A DNA stretch of 14,183 bases, taken from contig DDPR01000013.1 of assembly GCA_002342295.1 (NCBI GenBank), positions 1 to 14,183 of the forward strand. The letters run 5' to 3'. This document shows positions 7,831 to 14,183 of this stretch, one piece after another (within the stretch, counting starts at the first letter, position 1; the number at the start of each line of letters is the position of its first letter). Below the pieces are notes generated by a model, which did not search any database, was not told the DNA's origin, and worked only from the letters and a program-made list of their open reading frames with translations. Source of the DNA: Burkholderiales bacterium UBA2463. GTDB lineage: Bacteria > Pseudomonadota > Gammaproteobacteria > Burkholderiales > Burkholderiaceae_A. A program made the translations under genes and the position numbers.

Positions 7831-9555
7831 CTACATCAGCGCGCGCGTTGCGGCCAGCACATGTGCCCGTGCGCACTCAGAGGCCACCATTCCCCGACGT
7901 CTGAGGAGCTCGAGCCGGCCCTCCTTTAGCGACCGCTCACCCACGGTGATGCGCACGGGAACGCCGATGAGCTCCCAGTCGGCAAACATAGCGCCGGGCC
8001 GCTCATCACGGTCGTCCAGCATCACATCCAGGCCCGCCGCACTCAACTCGGCATAAATGGCTTCGCTCTCGACTCTGACGAGTTCGGACTTTGCCGCGCC
8101 CACCGGACAGACCACAACCTGAAAAGGTGCCAACGCTGACGGCCAGATGATGCCTCGCTCATCGTGATTCTGCTCAATAGCGGCTCCGACAATGCGCGTC
8201 ACGCCAATGCCGTAACAACCCATCTCCATAAGCCGAGGCTTGCCGGTCTCATCAAGCGTCGAGGCCTTCATGGCCTCTGAATACTTGGTGCCCAAATAAA
8301 AGACATGGCCCACCTCAATGCCGCGCTCGATCGCAATCTGACCCCTGCCGTCTGGAGACGGGTCACCGGCCACCACCTGCCGAATATCCGCAACCCTAGA
8401 CGGTTCAGGAAGATCACGCCCCCAATTGACACCGACAAGATGGGCGTCCTCTCGGTTGGCGCCAACCACAAAATCACTCATGGCAAGAACGGCGTGATCG
8501 GCAATGATGTGGACGCTGACTGGGGCACCCACGGGTCCGAGAGAACCGGGGGCACAACCAAACCCCGCCTCAATCTCCGCGGGGGTGGCAAATCGCCAAC
8601 CGCCAAGGCCGGGGAGCTTTCCCACCTTCACTTCGTTTAGCTCGTGATCGCCCCGAACGAGCAAAAGCCAGAGTTGCGCAGCCTTGGATGGGTCAGGCTG
8701 GGTCGCAAGCACCATCGACTTCACCATCTGAGACACGGGGATTGCGAGATGCTGGGCGACGTCCGCACAGGCAGACAACTCGGGTGTGGCCACCTCCTGC
8801 ATGAGTCGGCTAGCCGCGCCACGCGCCTGCTTCGGGGGCAGGGCCTCAGCGAGTTCAACATTGGCGGCGTAATTCGAGGTCGGGCAGTAGGCAATGGCAT
8901 CCTCCCCTGTCTCGGCAATCACCTGAAACTCATGCGAGCGGGAGCCTCCGATTGCTCCGGTGTCTGCTGACACGGCGCGAAAGGCCAGACCAAGCCGCTC
9001 AAAGATTCGGGTGTAGCAGGCAAACATTCGGTCATAGGTCGCCTGAGCGCCTGCCTCGTCTTTGTCGAAGGAGTAGGCATCCTTCATGACGAACTCTCGT
9101 CCCCGCATCACGCCAAAGCGTGGTCGGCGCTCATCACGAAACTTCGTCTGTATCTGATAAAAGTTTTTGGGCAGCTGCCTCCAGCTCTTGAGCTCTTGTC
9201 GAGCAAGGTCGGTAATCACCTCCTCCGACGTTGGCTGAATCGCGAAATCACGGCCATGGCGATCCTTGACTCTCAGAAGTTCGGGCCCCATCTGATCCCA
9301 TCGCCCCGTCTCCTGCCAGAGCTCAGCCGGTTGAACGAGCGGCATCACGAGCTCAATGCCTCCTGCGGCATTCATCTCCTCACGAATCACGGCCTCGACC
9401 CGACGGATCACACGCAGGCCCAGCGGCATGTAGGTATAGATGCCCGCCCCGAGCCGACGAATCATCCCGGCTCGAAGCATGAGGCGATGGCTTGCCACTT
9501 CGGCATCGGAGGGGTCTTCTTTGAGAGTCTGGAAGTGAAACTGGGAGGCGCGCAT
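7831..9555 (-). CDS. proS: Prolyl-tRNA synthetase ProS (bacterial type, with editing domain)
   Basis: This 574-residue class II aminoacyl-tRNA synthetase charges tRNA-Pro. Motif 2 is FRDERRPRFG (139-148), with REFVMKDAYSF after it. Motif 3 is GCYGIGVTR (446-454). The insertion between motifs 2 and 3 (about 225-405) is the editing domain that clears Ala-tRNA-Pro, with its conserved lysine K279 in QMVKSMVL. The anticodon-binding domain fills about 475-574. The frame is open back to 9810, but the extra 85 residues are antisense to rppH and unlike ProS, while MRASQFHFQTLKEDPSDAEV is a typical ProS start. I therefore take the ATG at 9555. No Shine-Dalgarno is visible. It diverges from rppH over 39 bp and shares a likely bidirectional promoter. 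A proline tRNA gene begins at the right edge of the window and proB lies nearby, but this may be coincidental. Confidence 0.97.
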   Translation of the reverse strand: MRASQFHFQTLKEDPSDAEVASHRLMLRAGMIRRLGAGIYTYMPLGLRVIRRVEAVIREEMNAAGGIELVMPLVQPAELWQETGRWDQMGPELLRVKDRHGRDFAIQPTSEEVITDLARQELKSWRQLPKNFYQIQTKFRDERRPRFGVMRGREFVMKDAYSFDKDEAGAQATYDRMFACYTRIFERLGLAFRAVSADTGAIGGSRSHEFQVIAETGEDAIAYCPTSNYAANVELAEALPPKQARGAASRLMQEVATPELSACADVAQHLAIPVSQMVKSMVLATQPDPSKAAQLWLLLVRGDHELNEVKVGKLPGLGGWRFATPAEIEAGFGCAPGSLGPVGAPVSVHIIADHAVLAMSDFVVGANREDAHLVGVNWGRDLPEPSRVADIRQVVAGDPSPDGRGQIAIERGIEVGHVFYLGTKYSEAMKASTLDETGKPRLMEMGCYGIGVTRIVGAAIEQNHDERGIIWPSALAPFQVVVCPVGAAKSELVRVESEAIYAELSAAGLDVMLDDRDERPGAMFADWELIGVPVRITVGERSLKEGRLELLRRRGMVASECARAHVLAATRALM

Positions 9556-9579
9556 AAAGGAGTGAGAGGCTTCGCTTCG

Positions 9580-9597
9580 TATAATGACCAAATTATG
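9580..9597. promoter_or_regulatory. Candidate bidirectional promoter core between proS and rppH
   Basis: TATAAT (9580-9585) on the plus strand is a perfect -10, ten bases before the rppH ATG. CATAAT on the minus strand (9597-9592) matches at five of six bases and would start a proS transcript near 9585 with a 30-base leader. The two form an inverted repeat, ATAAT-GACCAA-ATTAT. No convincing -35 is visible in either direction. Confidence 0.5.
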
Positions 9598-10146
9598 CTG
9601 GACGAATTCGGCTACCGACCCAATGTCGGCATCATCTTGGTGAACCAGCGCAACCAGGTCTTCTGGGGAAAGCGTATTCGAGAGAACGCCTGGCAGTTCC
9701 CTCAGGGAGGGATTCAGGAGGGAGAAGACCCTGAGGCGGCCATGTATCGCGAATTGCTCGAGGAGACTGGTCTTCGCCGCGAACACGTGCACATCATTGG
9801 ACGCACCCAAGATTGGCTTCGCTACGATGTGCCCCTTCAGTGGGTGAGGCGCGAATGGCGAGGCCAGTACAAGGGGCAGAAGCAGATCTGGTTCTTACTT
9901 CGCATGATTGGACGAGACAGCGACATCAGTCTCACCTCGAGCGCCGAAAAACCCGAGTTTGATGACTGGTGCTGGCACGACTTCTGGATTCCCATCCAGT
10001 CGGTCATTGAGTTCAAGCGAGAGGTTTACTCGCTCGCGCTCACCGAACTGGCTGGGCTGCTGTTCTCGGCTGAGGAAGTGAGCACGAGGTTGTCTCTGTG
10101 GATGAACTCGGGCTCCTCCACGAAACCCAAGACCGCCTCAATCTGA
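9595..10146 (+). CDS. rppH: RNA 5' pyrophosphohydrolase RppH (Nudix)
   Basis: This 183-residue Nudix hydrolase removes pyrophosphate from mRNA 5' ends, starting RNase E-dependent decay. The Nudix box runs from G38 to L60 (GGIQEGEDPEAAMYRELLEE then TGL), giving G-x5-E-x7-RE-x2-EE-x-G. The N-terminus MLDEFGYRPNVGIIL and the QFPQGG stretch are characteristic of RppH rather than of other Nudix families. The frame is open upstream to 9196, but that part is antisense to proS; the ATG at 9595 matches the family start. Its mRNA may be almost leaderless, because a TATAAT ends ten bases before the ATG. The last 40 codons overlap the convergent proB coding region. The conserved RppH core ends near FKREVYSLALTEL (140-152), and the tail after about residue 160 is not conserved. 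Confidence 0.96.
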   Translation: MLDEFGYRPNVGIILVNQRNQVFWGKRIRENAWQFPQGGIQEGEDPEAAMYRELLEETGLRREHVHIIGRTQDWLRYDVPLQWVRREWRGQYKGQKQIWFLLRMIGRDSDISLTSSAEKPEFDDWCWHDFWIPIQSVIEFKREVYSLALTELAGLLFSAEEVSTRLSLWMNSGSSTKPKTASI

Positions 10147-11201
10147 CTCGAGGGCTGGCCCATGATTCGTCGAATCTCTTTCGACGAATAGTTCGCGAGC
10201 CCCCTTGCCACCTCATTCCCGCTCGACGCAAGACAGGCAACCACATCTCCGCGTTCAAACTCTCCGCCGACGTCGATCACCCCGATGGGAAGCAAAGACT
10301 TTCCCCCAGACTGAAGAACCTTCACGGCCCCTTCATCAATACTCACATGACCTCGCAGGGTCAGGTGATCGGCCAGCCACTGCTGTCGGGCGGTCCACAC
10401 GGGTAAGTCTGCGGTGAGGAGGCTGCCCACAGACTCCCCGGACACAAGGCGCAGCAGAACCTTCGGCTCGAGTCCGCTTGCAATGAGGGTGTGGGCGCCA
10501 CTGGCTGCAGCACGCCGAGCAGCCCTCACCTTGGTAGCCATCCCGCCGGTTCCAATCATCGATCCAGCGCCACCCGCCATCTGGACAAGCGACGCATGAG
10601 ATGCGCTCGCTCGCTCAATGAGCTTTGCTGAGGGATCCTTGCGCGGATCGGAGGAGAAGAGCCCCGCCTGGTCGGTGAGAATCACCAGGACATCCGCCTC
10701 CAGCAGGTTGGTGACCAGGGCCGCGAGCGTATCGTTGTCTCCGAGCTTAATCTCATCAGTCACCACGGTGTCGTTTTCGTTCACGATGGGAACGACACCC
10801 AGGTCGAGCAAGGTCCTCAGCGTCGATCGAGCATTCAAGTAGCGGCGTCGATCTGCGATGTCCTCATGGGTGAGCAGGATCTGCGCGGTCTGCAGGGCAA
10901 ATCGCGAGAAGCCGGCATCGTATGCCTGGGCCAGCCCCATCTGACCGACGGCCGCCGCCGCCTGTAAGTCGTGAATCTCGTGGGGGCGCCTGCCCCAGCC
11001 GAGTCGTTTCATTCCCTCTGCGATGGCACCGCTTGAGACCATCACGACCTGATGGCCCTGTGCGCGAAGGTCTGCCACCTGCGAGGCAAATGCGGTCACG
11101 GCCTCTAGGTCGACCCCGCGGCCCTGATTGGTCACCAGGCTGGATCCGAGCTTCACCACCCAACGGCGAGCAGCCTGAATCTCAGGGCGACTGGTCTGCA
11201 T
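10026..11201 (-). CDS. proB: Glutamate 5-kinase ProB with PUA domain
   Basis: ProB phosphorylates glutamate to gamma-glutamyl phosphate, the first and feedback-inhibited step of proline synthesis. From the ATG at 11201 it has 391 residues. The amino-acid kinase domain (about 12-265) shows VVKLGSSLV (15-23), VSSGAIAEG (55-63), NENDTV (141-146), GDNDTLAA (154-161), TDQAGLF (176-182) and GTGGMATK (217-224). The PUA domain covers about 283-375 and ends in the family signature EEPEFIHRDNLVL. A Ser-rich tail of 16 residues follows (376-391). Other in-frame ATGs upstream, at 11261, 11231 and 11219, lie inside obgE; 11201 best fits the usual length before RRxVVKxGSS. It then overlaps obgE by 20 bp, suggesting coupled translation. 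The 3' end overlaps rppH by 121 bp. Confidence 0.96.
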   Translation of the reverse strand: MQTSRPEIQAARRWVVKLGSSLVTNQGRGVDLEAVTAFASQVADLRAQGHQVVMVSSGAIAEGMKRLGWGRRPHEIHDLQAAAAVGQMGLAQAYDAGFSRFALQTAQILLTHEDIADRRRYLNARSTLRTLLDLGVVPIVNENDTVVTDEIKLGDNDTLAALVTNLLEADVLVILTDQAGLFSSDPRKDPSAKLIERASASHASLVQMAGGAGSMIGTGGMATKVRAARRAAASGAHTLIASGLEPKVLLRLVSGESVGSLLTADLPVWTARQQWLADHLTLRGHVSIDEGAVKVLQSGGKSLLPIGVIDVGGEFERGDVVACLASSGNEVARGLANYSSKEIRRIMGQPSSQIEAVLGFVEEPEFIHRDNLVLTSSAENSSPASSVSASE

Positions 11202-12279
11202 GATGGGCAAAGCGTACATCGGGTTGGGCATCCTCAATCTGACCCTCTTGTTGAGCATCAAGCCAGGTCTGAATGTCGTGCATCAACTCGGAGAGTCCTT
11301 GTTGGGTGAGGCCTGAGATCGGTCGTACCTCGCCCTTCCAGCGCAGAGACTTATTCACGGCCTTCCAGCGCGTCGTCCACTGGGAATCAGGCAACAGGTC
11401 GACCTTGTTCAGAATCAGCCAGCGCGGTTTCTTGAGAAGTTCGGGGTCAAAGCGGACGAGCTCTTCGGAAATGGTGCGAACGTCCCTCACGAGCTTGCTC
11501 ACAATGGTCGTCTCGTCGGAGTCTCCGTCCATCGGGGCAAAGTCAAGCAGGTGCAGGAGTAGCCGTGTGCGCTGAATGTGCCGAAGGAACTGGTGGCCCA
11601 GTCCTGCCCCTTCGGCCGCTCCCTCAATGAGTCCAGGGATATCCGCGATAACGAAGCTCTTGGCAGGTCCGGTTCGCACCACACCCAGCTGGGGGTTTAA
11701 CGTGGTGAACGGGTAGTCCGCAACCTTGGGTCGTGCATTCGAGCACGATGCCACGAGGGTAGACTTGCCCGCATTGGGCATTCCGAGAAGACCCACGTCG
11801 GCAAGAACCTTCAGTTCGAATCGAAGACGACGCGACTCGCCCGGCTCTCCCGGCGTGCACTGCCTCGGGGCCCGATTAATACTCGACTTGAAGTGAAGGT
11901 TCCCAAGGCCTCCCTGCCCACCCTTGGCCAGAAGAACTCGCTCCCCATGCCTGTCGAGGTCGAAGAGTTGTTCGCCGGTGTCTGCATCAAAAACGATGGT
12001 GCCAACGGGGAGGCGAAGCGTGATGTCCTCCGCCCCAGCGCCATAACGATCGGAGCCTTGGCCCTGCTCCCCGCCGCGCGCTCGATGAACCCGTGCATAG
12101 CGATAGTCAATAAGGGTATTGATGTTGCGATCAGCGACCGCGAAGATCGAGCCCCCCCGACCCCCGTCACCACCGCTGGGACCACCCTTGGGGATGAACT
12201 TCTCGCGACGAAACGCCGCCACGCCATTGCCACCCTTTCCGGCATGGACCTCAATGATGGCTTCGTCGATGAACTTCAT
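11182..12279 (-). CDS. obgE: Obg-family GTPase ObgE/CgtA
   Basis: This 365-residue essential GTPase associates with the 50S subunit and links ribosome maturation, the stringent response and cell-cycle control. The glycine-rich Obg fold fills residues 1 to about 158 (MKFIDEAIIEVHAGKGGNGV, then GGPSGGDGGRGGSI). The G domain shows G1 GMPNAGKST (166-174), DIPGLIEG (213-220), NKVD (291-294) and G5-like PISGLT (320-325). The short acidic/His tail is unremarkable, and no OCT (Firmicutes-type) domain is present. The ATG at 12279 has GAGGG six bases upstream, and this site falls in the 3' arm of a possible hairpin. The gene sits between rpmA and proB as the third gene of the cluster that begins with rplU, and its end overlaps proB. 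Confidence 0.97.
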   Translation of the reverse strand: MKFIDEAIIEVHAGKGGNGVAAFRREKFIPKGGPSGGDGGRGGSIFAVADRNINTLIDYRYARVHRARGGEQGQGSDRYGAGAEDITLRLPVGTIVFDADTGEQLFDLDRHGERVLLAKGGQGGLGNLHFKSSINRAPRQCTPGEPGESRRLRFELKVLADVGLLGMPNAGKSTLVASCSNARPKVADYPFTTLNPQLGVVRTGPAKSFVIADIPGLIEGAAEGAGLGHQFLRHIQRTRLLLHLLDFAPMDGDSDETTIVSKLVRDVRTISEELVRFDPELLKKPRWLILNKVDLLPDSQWTTRWKAVNKSLRWKGEVRPISGLTQQGLSELMHDIQTWLDAQQEGQIEDAQPDVRFAHHADQSP

Positions 12280-12283
12280 GAAA

Positions 12284-12319
12284 AACCCTCGGTGGTGGAG
12301 CGGCCCGCCCCGGAGGGTT
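12284..12319 (-). promoter_or_regulatory. Hairpin that could hide the obgE ribosome binding site
   Basis: In the obgE direction, AACCCTC (12319-12313) can pair with GAGGGTT (12290-12284), which contains the obgE Shine-Dalgarno and is followed by TTTC and the ATG. The 22-base loop can itself pair (GGGGC with GCTCC). The short T-run after the stem also gives it some look of a weak terminator. Either reading would lower ObgE relative to L21/L27. Confidence 0.45.
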
Positions 12320-12322
12320 GAA

Positions 12323-12343
12323 CTCGGCCCGATGTGGGCCGAG
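12323..12343 (-). other. GC-rich hairpin just after rpmA
   Basis: CTCGGCCC (12323-12330) and GGGCCGAG (12336-12343) form a perfect 8-bp stem with a 5-base loop, six bases after the rpmA stop. No T-run follows in the minus direction (TTCAACC), so it is better read as a 3'-end stabiliser or pausing site between the ribosomal protein genes and obgE than as a full terminator. Confidence 0.5.
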
Positions 12344-12349
12344 GTGGGC

Positions 12350-12616
12350 TTACTCGACTGCTTCTGAAACGATACTCACTGTGGATCGCTTCAGAGGTCC
12401 CTGAACGGAAAACTGCACCTTGCCATCCACCAGTGCATAGAGCGTGTGGTCCTTGCCCATGCCGACATTCGGCCCTGCGTGAAAGGTGGTGCCCCGCTGA
12501 CGCACGATGATGCTCCCGGCCGAGATGGACTCTCCGCCAAAGCGCTTCACGCCGAGTCTTTTTGACTCGGAATCTCGACCATTTCGCGTTGAGCCGCCGC
12601 CTTTTTTCTGTGCCAT
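12350..12616 (-). CDS. rpmA: 50S ribosomal protein L27
   Basis: This 88-residue protein has the full L27 pattern: MAQKKGGGSTRNGRDSESKR at the N-terminus, then LGVKRFGG, IIVRQRGTTFHAG and NVGMGKDHTLYALVDG. The flexible N-terminal arm reaches the peptidyl-transferase centre. It begins directly with MAQKKGGGS and lacks the cleaved leader found in Firmicutes. A Shine-Dalgarno-like GGGAG lies about ten bases before the ATG at 12616. It follows rplU by 54 bp and precedes obgE by 70 bp, the order found widely in bacteria. Confidence 0.98.
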   Translation of the reverse strand: MAQKKGGGSTRNGRDSESKRLGVKRFGGESISAGSIIVRQRGTTFHAGPNVGMGKDHTLYALVDGKVQFSVQGPLKRSTVSIVSEAVE

Positions 12617-12670
12617 TGAAGTCTGCTCCCTCTAACCCTTCTAAATGCCTCTTGCCACGCTCTGAGCGAT

Positions 12671-13009
12671 TCAGGACGCGTGGACCTCGGTGCCGTCGGG
12701 CCTCACCAAGGACCGAATCTCAATCTCGGTGAAGTTTTGGCGATGGCCTTGGGTCTTCGCATAATGCTTACGACGACGGTGCTTGAAAATACGAACTTTC
12801 TCTCCGCGGCCATGCTGCGTCACGAGGGCCTTCACGCTGGCGCCCGAGAGCATGGGGCTCCCCATCTGCAGGGACTCGCCCTCGCCCATGGCGAGCACGT
12901 CTGACAACACCACCTCTTGACCGGGCTCAGCCACGAGCGTCTCCACGCGAAGCCGCTCTCCCGGCGCCACCCGATATTGTTTGCCGCCTGTTCGAATCAC
13001 TGCATACAT
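12671..13009 (-). CDS. rplU: 50S ribosomal protein L21
   Basis: This 112-residue protein begins MYAVIRTGGKQYRVAPGERL, the standard L21 start, and carries the basic signature KVRIFKHRRRKHYAKTQGHR (71-90) that contacts 23S rRNA. It is slightly longer than the E. coli protein because of a short tail (VRPDGTEVHAS). Its Shine-Dalgarno (GGGGA) lies about eight bases before the ATG at 13009. It is the first gene of the leftward rplU-rpmA-obgE-proB cluster and has its own likely promoter in the 121-bp gap shared with ispB. Confidence 0.98.
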   Translation of the reverse strand: MYAVIRTGGKQYRVAPGERLRVETLVAEPGQEVVLSDVLAMGEGESLQMGSPMLSGASVKALVTQHGRGEKVRIFKHRRRKHYAKTQGHRQNFTEIEIRSLVRPDGTEVHAS

Positions 13010-13047
13010 CGTGAAATCCCCGTCGTTATTCCGCAGAAAAGTCGTGT

Positions 13048-13076
13048 AGTTTAAGAAAGAAGTCTCAAAAAATCAA
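13048..13076 (-). promoter_or_regulatory. rplU: Candidate sigma70 promoter of the rplU cluster
   Basis: Reading leftward, TTGATT (13076-13071) is followed by a 17-base AT-rich spacer and TAAACT (13053-13048). Both hexamers match consensus at four of six bases with ideal spacing, in an AT-rich island of an otherwise GC-rich region. The leader would be about 30 bases. A 9-bp inverted repeat, TCCGCAGAA (13030-13038) and TTCTGCGGA (13081-13089), flanks it. Confidence 0.55.
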
Positions 13077-13114
13077 GCGCTTCTGCGGACCCGCAGGTCT
13101 CGCTGGGCCGTCCT

Positions 13115-13123
13115 TGCTAGAGT
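13115..13123 (+). promoter_or_regulatory. ispB: Candidate extended -10 for ispB
   Basis: TGCTAGAGT has the TGn extension followed by a -10 hexamer TAGAGT (13118-13123). It ends only seven bases before the ATG at 13131, so a transcript from it would be nearly leaderless. No clear -35 is seen. A more upstream promoter with translation from another start cannot be excluded. Confidence 0.35.
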
Positions 13124-13130
13124 GGGGGAG

Positions 13131-14144
13131 ATGATCCACTCCTACCCCTCGATCATGGCCCCTGTCGCTGATGCGATGGTCGCCCTGGACGACGTCATCC
13201 ACGAGAGGCTCCAGACCAGCGTGCCTCTGGTCGAACAGGTGTCCCAATACATCATTCAAGGCGGCGGAAAACGGATTCGGCCCGTTCTCGTCCTGCTGGC
13301 TGCAGGTGCCACACACGACATTGCCGCATCCCTGAAGCACACTCCCCCCCTGCTGCCCGCGAGCCCAGCCACTCTCGAGCTCGCCGCCATCGTGGAGTTT
13401 ATTCACACGGCGACCCTGCTCCATGACGATGTGGTGGACGAATCGAGTCTGCGTCGAAATCGGGCAACCGCCAATGCCGTGTTTGGAAATGCGGCCAGCG
13501 TCCTCGTTGGCGACTTCCTCTACTCAAGGGCCTTCCAGATGATGGTGGGCCTCGACTCTCTCCCCGTGATGGGCGTGTTGGCCGAGGCCACCAACGTCAT
13601 CGCGGAGGGCGAGGTACTTCAGCTGATGAACTGCCAAGACCCGGATGTTGACGAGGCGCGATACCTCCAAGTCATTCGCTTTAAGACCGCCAAGCTCTTT
13701 GAGGCCTCTGCCCGCCTGCCTGCCGTGTACCGAGGCCTCCACCCCGAGATCATCGCAGGCCTGGGCTGCTACGGTCGCCACCTCGGCACCGCGTTTCAGT
13801 TGGTCGACGATATTTTGGATTTCGCGGGGAGTGAGGGTGAAATGGGCAAACAGCTCGGGGACGATCTCCGAGAGGGCAAGCCCACGCTGCCGATCATCAC
13901 CCTGCTCTCACGCGGAACGCCACCGACGCGCGAGCGGGTTGCCAAGGCCATCGTACAACCCGACCAGGCAGACATTGAGGCCATTCTCTCGGAGGTACGG
14001 AGTTCCGGGGTCCTCGACTACGCCACAGAGGTGGCTCGGGCAGAGGTGGACTTGGCCGTCTCAGGCCTCGACGCCCTTCCCTCATCCCCCTTCAAAACAT
14101 CCCTGCTAGACTTGGCCTCCTTCGTCCTGGAGCGCCACAGTTAG
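13131..14144 (+). CDS. ispB: Octaprenyl (long-chain polyprenyl) diphosphate synthase IspB
   Basis: This trans-polyprenyl synthase adds isopentenyl units to farnesyl diphosphate to make the ubiquinone side chain. From the ATG at 13131 it has 337 residues. The family motifs are GGGKRIRP (44-51), first Asp-rich motif DDVVD (99-103, in LLHDDVVDE), GDFLYSRAFQMM (127-138) and second Asp-rich motif DDILD (226-230), followed by GKPTLP. Compared with E. coli IspB, there is an insertion of about ten residues at 67-80 (SLKHTPPLLPASPA). The start is uncertain: a GTG at 13122, the ATG at 13131 and an ATG at 13155 are all in frame. A purine-rich GGGGGAG abuts the 13131 ATG. Chain length (C40 or other) cannot be read with certainty. 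It diverges from rplU and lies 17 bp before a proline tRNA gene. Confidence 0.94.
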   Translation: MIHSYPSIMAPVADAMVALDDVIHERLQTSVPLVEQVSQYIIQGGGKRIRPVLVLLAAGATHDIAASLKHTPPLLPASPATLELAAIVEFIHTATLLHDDVVDESSLRRNRATANAVFGNAASVLVGDFLYSRAFQMMVGLDSLPVMGVLAEATNVIAEGEVLQLMNCQDPDVDEARYLQVIRFKTAKLFEASARLPAVYRGLHPEIIAGLGCYGRHLGTAFQLVDDILDFAGSEGEMGKQLGDDLREGKPTLPIITLLSRGTPPTRERVAKAIVQPDQADIEAILSEVRSSGVLDYATEVARAEVDLAVSGLDALPSSPFKTSLLDLASFVLERHS

Positions 14145-14161
14145 GCCTTCGGAGCGAGCGT

Positions 14162-14183
14162 CGGGGTGTAGCTCAGCCTGGTA
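14162..14183 (+). tRNA. tRNA-Pro, 5' part only (cut by window edge)
   Basis: The last 22 bases, CGGGGTGTAGCTCAGCCTGGTA, have the form of an acceptor 5' strand (CGGGGTG), U8-A9, and a D-arm with A14, G18 and G19 in the expected places. A 5' end of CGGGGTGTAGC with C1 is typical of bacterial tRNA-Pro, and a proline tRNA next to ispB is a familiar arrangement in Burkholderiales. The anticodon lies outside the window, so the identity rests on the acceptor and D-arm only. Confidence 0.75.

Noticed and set aside
9196..9594. Upstream in-frame extension of rppH (133 extra codons)
   Set aside because: It is antisense to the conserved start of proS, and RppH proteins begin at the MLDEFGYRPNVG equivalent.
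9556..9810. 85-codon N-terminal extension of proS
   Set aside because: It is antisense to the conserved Nudix region of rppH and not like any ProS; MRASQFHFQTLKEDP is the normal ProS start.
12323..12343. Full intrinsic terminator after rpmA
   Set aside because: The stem is good, but no T-run follows it in the minus direction, so I list it only as a hairpin.

Overview
The window reads as a GC-rich chromosomal stretch from a betaproteobacterium, most likely of the order Burkholderiales. Reasons are a lysine/alanine-repeat histone H1-like gene behind nrdAB, a small PP0621-type protein beside ampD, a ypjD/ffh divergent pair, and the order rplU-rpmA-obgE-proB followed by convergent rppH. An octaprenyl diphosphate synthase gene next to a proline tRNA fits the same group. 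I cannot name a genus. No mobile element, CRISPR array, phage gene, toxin-antitoxin pair or defence gene is visible. The genes are housekeeping, and the interest lies in regulatory and architectural detail.

Layout. From about 6.4 kb down to the left edge, six genes run on the minus strand: a ypjD-like haem/cytochrome c assembly membrane protein, a PP0621-type zinc-ribbon-like membrane protein, ampD (muropeptide recycling), nrdA and nrdB (class I ribonucleotide reductase), and a truncated histone H1-like gene at the edge. A promoter with two NrdR-box-like palindromes 32 bp apart precedes nrdA. Hairpins lie between nrdA and nrdB, after nrdB, and inside the start of ampD. Divergently, ffh (signal recognition particle GTPase) runs right and converges on proS (prolyl-tRNA synthetase).

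proS and rppH (RNA 5' pyrophosphohydrolase) diverge from a 39-bp gap that appears to hold back-to-back -10 elements. rppH converges on proB (glutamate 5-kinase, with PUA domain), and their coding regions overlap by 121 bp. Reading leftward, the cluster rplU (L21)-rpmA (L27)-obgE-proB forms a ribosome/stress operon. obgE overlaps proB, and obgE's ribosome binding site lies in a possible hairpin. At the right, ispB diverges from rplU and a proline tRNA begins at the window edge.

Functional themes are dNTP supply (nrdAB, probably NrdR-controlled), cell-wall recycling (ampD), protein targeting (ffh), translation and ribosome assembly (proS, rplU, rpmA, obgE, tRNA-Pro), proline synthesis (proB), mRNA decay initiation (rppH) and quinone side-chain synthesis (ispB). 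Several genes (ffh, proS, rppH, proB, ypjD, PP0621-type) lack an obvious Shine-Dalgarno sequence. For rppH and ispB a -10-like hexamer sits so close to the start that near-leaderless transcripts are possible. All promoter, operator and hairpin calls are from reading by eye. No folding, alignment or database search was run.
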